The translations under genes were made by a program, and so were the position numbers. Of a stretch of 64,000 nucleotides of DNA, positions 60,292 through 64,000 are shown piece after piece. A model generated the notes under the pieces. It was not told the DNA's origin. It did no database searches and saw only the letters and a list, made by a program, of their open reading frames with translations. This DNA is from Gammaproteobacteria bacterium (GTDB lineage: Bacteria > Pseudomonadota > Gammaproteobacteria > Burkholderiales > Nitrosomonadaceae). The DNA is taken from positions 2,542,001 through 2,606,000 of the forward strand of contig CP054179.1 of NCBI GenBank assembly GCA_015709615.1, read 5' to 3'. Numbering within the stretch: position 1 is the stretch's first letter; each line of letters begins with the position of its first letter.

Positions 60292-62058
60292 TCAGACAAA
60301 TTCCAAACCCGTAGCGGCTAATCCGATTAGATTGATGTGGTTGGCGTTAGCCGTTGAATCCGCTGCCAGTATGCCAATGCTGGCCTCGTTGTAAGAACCG
60401 TTTTGTAATAATCCGGTGTAGTAATTCAAATCGCTGGCTGATGGTGTAGTACCGACGACATTGGAATAGAGTAAGTTTACGATCGCCGTATCGTCGGCAT
60501 GAGTGCCGAGCTCTGTGTTTATCGCCAATTCCATGAGATCGTTGTAACTCATGCCGCCGTCCAGCAGTTTCAGTCCGATACCCGCGTATTCTTTATTTGC
60601 TAATGCGTCCTTGCCGAATACCGCACCCAGTGTTTTGGCGGTGATACCGGCGTTGCCATCGATATCCAGCGCGAGATGATCGTCGCTGAAGCTAATCCGC
60701 TCGATACCGTTGAGTGTGTCGGTTCCTTCAGTGTGGGTGTTGTCGGTAATCGTATAGCTGTGATCGGTGTTGCGCGTGATTGTGAAAGCGTCGCGGCTAC
60801 CGGCATAAACCGCTGTATCGATGCCATCCTGACCGTTGAGAATATCGTCTCCGCTGCCGCCGTTCAGGCTGTCGTTGCCGCCTCCACCGGAGAGCGTGTC
60901 ATTGCCGTCCTTACCCACGATCATGTTATCGAGCGAATTACCAACGATCTGGTCGGCTGCTGCCGAACCGGTGGCATTCTCGTATTCGCCATAGAACCAG
61001 CGCAGATTGGCGGGGTCTTTGCCCAGTGAAATCGTATTCTGTGCATCGAATGTGCTCATCGATACCCCAACCAGATGAGCGGCTCCGGTGATATTGACGC
61101 CCATGTTGAAGTAAGCACCGCTGGTGTAATCCGATAGATCGACGGTATCGATCCCGCCGGTATCAAAATAGGTTCGATATCCGGCGATTCCCGGTGTGAT
61201 GCTGTCGTTGCCCGATCCGCTCGTTCCACTTCCTTCACCGTAGGCTTGCTGCAGTGCGATCACGTCCAGAATCATCGGTGTATAAGCTTGATACACGACG
61301 TTCGATCCGGGTAACAAGGAGTTTTGATCATCGTACGACATGATCGTGAAATATTCCTTGTACATGTCGAGTGCAGTATTGGTGCGGAAGCCAAGCTGGG
61401 AAAATCCCAGATCCTTGGTGGCGGCGTAATCATCGGTGATGGTGGGTATGCCGGTGCTGGCGTTATACGCGCTATGCGGATGGGAAAGACCGAGCGAGTG
61501 CCCCAATTCGTGCATCAAGGTTTGCCGGGCGCGCGTGTTCAGGTTAAGTGACAGATCGTCGTTGAATTTTGGCGCATAAGCATTGAGAAAAATATCGTTA
61601 GCTGCACCGGTATAGTTGAACAGAAAATCATCGGAACTGCCGCCCGAGATTCCGGCAAAGTTCACGTCAGAGCGATCGATCCAGTTAATGTTGATATCGG
61701 AAACACCGGCTCTGCCGACATCTTCCGGATTGGGCGTCGTATCGGTGCCGCTTGAAAATGTGTCGTAGTCGCCGACCCATTGAAAGGTGATACTCGCGAA
61801 TTGTGAATACGTTTGCAGAATATCCTGGATATTGCTTTTCATCTGTGAAGTCCAGGCGACCTCGTTGGCTCCCGAGGTATAAAGAATCGGATTGAAGCGC
61901 GAATAACCGGCATTCAGGGAATCGTCGCGGCTAAAGTCATCGGAAACTGAGACGCGGATGGGGCCGTTGAGCTTGTAATCGGATAATCCGAATGCATCGA
62001 AGTTGAACATGGACTTGCTGATAATAGTATCGGGTGTGTAGGCAATATCCGTGGCCAT
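60292..62058 (-). CDS. Serralysin-type (M10) RTX metalloprotease
   Basis: 588 residues, no classical signal peptide. Zinc motif HELGHSLGLSH with His183, Glu184, His187 and His193, and Met-turn TIMSYDD. Glycine-rich calcium-binding RTX nonapeptides in the middle (about 375-410: NMIVGKDGNDTLSGGGGND, LNGGSGDDILNG). The C-terminal 120 residues (DGGMSYNDLMELAINTELGT, LLYSNVVGTTPSASDLNYYT) look like a DUF4214-type domain, unlike classical serralysins. It should be secreted by a type I system, but no ABC/MFP/TolC genes are adjacent. Possible roles: predation defence, nutrient scavenging or S-layer/surface processing; unproven. Confidence 0.92.
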   Translation of the reverse strand: MATDIAYTPDTIISKSMFNFDAFGLSDYKLNGPIRVSVSDDFSRDDSLNAGYSRFNPILYTSGANEVAWTSQMKSNIQDILQTYSQFASITFQWVGDYDTFSSGTDTTPNPEDVGRAGVSDININWIDRSDVNFAGISGGSSDDFLFNYTGAANDIFLNAYAPKFNDDLSLNLNTRARQTLMHELGHSLGLSHPHSAYNASTGIPTITDDYAATKDLGFSQLGFRTNTALDMYKEYFTIMSYDDQNSLLPGSNVVYQAYTPMILDVIALQQAYGEGSGTSGSGNDSITPGIAGYRTYFDTGGIDTVDLSDYTSGAYFNMGVNITGAAHLVGVSMSTFDAQNTISLGKDPANLRWFYGEYENATGSAAADQIVGNSLDNMIVGKDGNDTLSGGGGNDSLNGGSGDDILNGQDGIDTAVYAGSRDAFTITRNTDHSYTITDNTHTEGTDTLNGIERISFSDDHLALDIDGNAGITAKTLGAVFGKDALANKEYAGIGLKLLDGGMSYNDLMELAINTELGTHADDTAIVNLLYSNVVGTTPSASDLNYYTGLLQNGSYNEASIGILAADSTANANHINLIGLAATGLEFV

Positions 62059-62083
62059 ATTTTCTCCTGAATGATCGGATTAA

Positions 62084-63949
62084 TCAGATTTCAATGCGCG
62101 TGCCCAATTCCAGCACGCGATTGGCCGGCAAGTTGAAGTACTCGGCTGCGTTGCCGGCGTTTCTGGCCATTGCGGCGAAAATGCGTTCGCGCCATTGCGC
62201 CATACCGCTGCCGGGACTGGGCACGATAGTCTCGCGGCTGATAAAGTAGGATGTTTTAAGCGGTTCGAATTCCAGTCCAGGTTGTTCGCACATTTTGAGC
62301 GCGGCGGGTAAATCGGGTTCATCTTTGTAACCGTAGTGGACGGTGATGTGATAACAATTCCCGGTCAGCGGTTTCATCGTAAGTCGTTCACTTTCCGGGA
62401 CGCTAGGAATTTTACGGTAACTGACTTTCAGGAACACCACGCATTCGTGTAAAACCTGATTATGCGCAAGATTATGCAACAACGCGTGCGGCACACCGTT
62501 GCTACTTGAAGTCAAGAAAACCGCCGTTCCGGCAACCCGGACCGGCGGTTGCGCCAGGAGCGATTCCAAGAACGGTTCGAGCGGAATGTCGTCGCTCCAC
62601 AAATGTTCCAGCAATCGATTGCGTCCATCGTGCCACGTCGTCATGATAAAAAATATCAGCGCGCCGATGGTCAGCGGAAACCAGCCGCCCTGGAATATTT
62701 TCAATAGCGTGGCGGCAAAAAATGCAGTATCGATCGCAAGAAAAAATCCAGTGGTTGCGATAGCCGCAAGTAGCGGATAGTTCCAAGTGAAACGTAGCAC
62801 AAAAAAGGTCAGCAGGGTTTCAATTACCATCGTCGCGGTGACAGCCACACCGTACGCCGAGGCCAGGCTGGCCGAGGAACCGAATCCGGCGACTGCCATC
62901 ACTACTGCGGCGAGCAGAATCCAATTAACAAACGGAATATAGATCTGGCCGATTTTTTGATCGGAGGTATGCAGAATCTGCATGCGTGGTAGGAATCCGA
63001 GTTGAATGGCTTGCCGCGTTACCGAGAAAACGCCGGAAATGACCGCTTGCGATGCGATGACCGTGGCGGCGGTCGCCAATGCCACAGCCGGATAGAGCGC
63101 CCAGGCGGGGAACAGCAAAAAGAATGGATTGGAAATTGCCGTGGCGTCAGTGAGCAACAGCGCGCCTTGTCCCAGATAATTCAGTACCAGCGCGGGCAGA
63201 ACGCAACCGTACCAGGTAAAGCGGATCGGTTTGATACCAAAATGCCCCATGTCGGCGTAGAGCGCCTCGCCCCCGGTGAGTGCCAATACCACGGCGCCGA
63301 AAGCGATAAAAGCGAGCAGACCGTTGTTCAAGCAGAAATGAACGGCAAAGCGCGGATCAAAAGCTTGCAAAATCTCCGGTGCGGACGCAATGTTAATCGC
63401 GCCGATGCACGCCAGCGTGGCGAACCATAACAGCATCACCGGGCCGAACAACGTGCCGATACCGCCGGTGCCACGCTGCTGGATCAAAAAAAGGGCAATC
63501 AGCACACCGATGGTGATCGGCAACACATAAGGTTGCAGCAGCGGTGTTGCTACCTCCAGACCTTCCACCGCGCTTAGCACGGAAATGGCGGGCGTGATCA
63601 CGCCATCGCCATAGAACAGAGCGGCGCCGAATGCACCGATCATGAAAAGTCCGGTGCGTAAATGAGGGCGATCGGCGATAGACGAACTGGCCAACGACAG
63701 CAATGCCATGATGCCGCCTTCGCCATGATTGTCGGCGCGCAAAATGAGTGTGATGTACTTGATCGTTACCACAATCATGATCGCCCAGAAAATCAGCGAA
63801 ACGACGCCGATGATGTTATTCGCGCTAACAGCGAGTCCATGGGCGGGATCGAAAACCGTTTTCATGACGTACAGCGGACTGGTGCCAATGTCGCCATACA
63901 CCACGCCAAGCGCCGCAAGACTCAATAAACCGAGGGATTCTTTTTTCAT
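62084..63949 (-). CDS. kup: Kup-family potassium transporter
   Basis: 621 residues from ATG at 63949 (an in-frame TTG five codons upstream is less likely). Start MKKESLGLLSLAALGVVYGD followed by IGTSPLYVMKTVF, the Kup hallmark, then about 12 membrane segments (to about residue 445), including ALTGGEALYADMGHFG. A C-terminal cytoplasmic domain of about 170 residues follows. It takes up K+ with H+. Gene follows the protease gene divergently from nothing else: both are on the minus strand with 25 nt between. Confidence 0.96.
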   Translation of the reverse strand: MKKESLGLLSLAALGVVYGDIGTSPLYVMKTVFDPAHGLAVSANNIIGVVSLIFWAIMIVVTIKYITLILRADNHGEGGIMALLSLASSSIADRPHLRTGLFMIGAFGAALFYGDGVITPAISVLSAVEGLEVATPLLQPYVLPITIGVLIALFLIQQRGTGGIGTLFGPVMLLWFATLACIGAINIASAPEILQAFDPRFAVHFCLNNGLLAFIAFGAVVLALTGGEALYADMGHFGIKPIRFTWYGCVLPALVLNYLGQGALLLTDATAISNPFFLLFPAWALYPAVALATAATVIASQAVISGVFSVTRQAIQLGFLPRMQILHTSDQKIGQIYIPFVNWILLAAVVMAVAGFGSSASLASAYGVAVTATMVIETLLTFFVLRFTWNYPLLAAIATTGFFLAIDTAFFAATLLKIFQGGWFPLTIGALIFFIMTTWHDGRNRLLEHLWSDDIPLEPFLESLLAQPPVRVAGTAVFLTSSSNGVPHALLHNLAHNQVLHECVVFLKVSYRKIPSVPESERLTMKPLTGNCYHITVHYGYKDEPDLPAALKMCEQPGLEFEPLKTSYFISRETIVPSPGSGMAQWRERIFAAMARNAGNAAEYFNLPANRVLELGTRIEI

Positions 63950-64000
63950 GGCGGTGTTCCTCAAGAGTGGCCGGTTTTGAAACCGGGGAATGACTTTCAG

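Overview
The window comes from an ammonia-oxidising betaproteobacterium, almost certainly a Nitrosomonas. The clearest evidence is the complete hydroxylamine-oxidation cluster hao-haoB-cycA-cycB at 6.85-11.1 kb, with the HAO haems and the P460 cross-link tyrosine at the numbering known from N. europaea. A gene for SmbP, a small metal-binding protein first described in N. europaea, supports this. Base composition is moderate (roughly half G+C by eye). amo genes are not in the window, so the species is not determined.

Layout. 0-5.7 kb: an L,D-transpeptidase running off the left edge, then tartronate-semialdehyde reductase and glcDEF, a glycolate salvage route expected in a Calvin-cycle autotroph. 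5.8-11.2 kb: a His-rich membrane-anchored periplasmic protein, then the hao cluster, ending at a strong terminator. 11.3-12.0 kb: an unrecognised membrane protein. 12.1-19.7 kb: translation genes thrS, infC (probable AUA start), rpmI, rplT, pheS, pheT, ihfA and a MerR-type regulator. 19.7-22.5 kb: tRNA-Pro(GGG), surE, pcm, nlpD, with no rpoS after nlpD. 22.5-27.1 kb, minus strand: smbP, a CbbY-like phosphatase, the Sua5-type tRNA modification enzyme, a cardiolipin synthase and nadA. 27.3-33.2 kb: lptC, lptA, lptB, rpoN, hpf, ptsN, hprK and ubiX. 33.2-35.7 kb: 5-formyl-THF cyclo-ligase, mutY, a Rof-like Rho inhibitor and ynfA.

35.7-59.3 kb is a motility and signalling island. A minus-strand late flagellar block (fliC, flaG, fliD, fliS, fliT, fliK, an FlhB C-terminal-domain paralogue, ycgR) faces a plus-strand block: a receiver-histidine kinase with a NarL-type regulator, two related GGDEF cyclases, a degenerate EAL-HDOD protein, a CheZ/MCP-like coiled-coil protein, cheY, cheA, cheW, cheR, cheD and cheB. 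FliA (sigma-28) promoter matches lie ahead of fliC and ahead of the che block. c-di-GMP synthesis and its YcgR brake sit beside the flagellum they would control.

The most notable event is a 2615-bp IS21-family element (istA, istB) inserted in cheA, seven codons after phospho-acceptor His48. It has 26-bp imperfect terminal inverted repeats and a 6-bp GGCGGG target duplication. Removing the element and one duplication restores a continuous 733-codon cheA, so the event looks recent, and this genome copy should be defective in chemotaxis. The chemoreceptor gene often found between cheW and cheR is also absent; a 13-codon ORF with a strong ribosome binding site stands there.

59.3-64 kb: an NlpC/P60 lipoprotein, a DUF4389-like membrane protein, a serralysin-type RTX metalloprotease without an adjacent secretion system, and the Kup potassium transporter.
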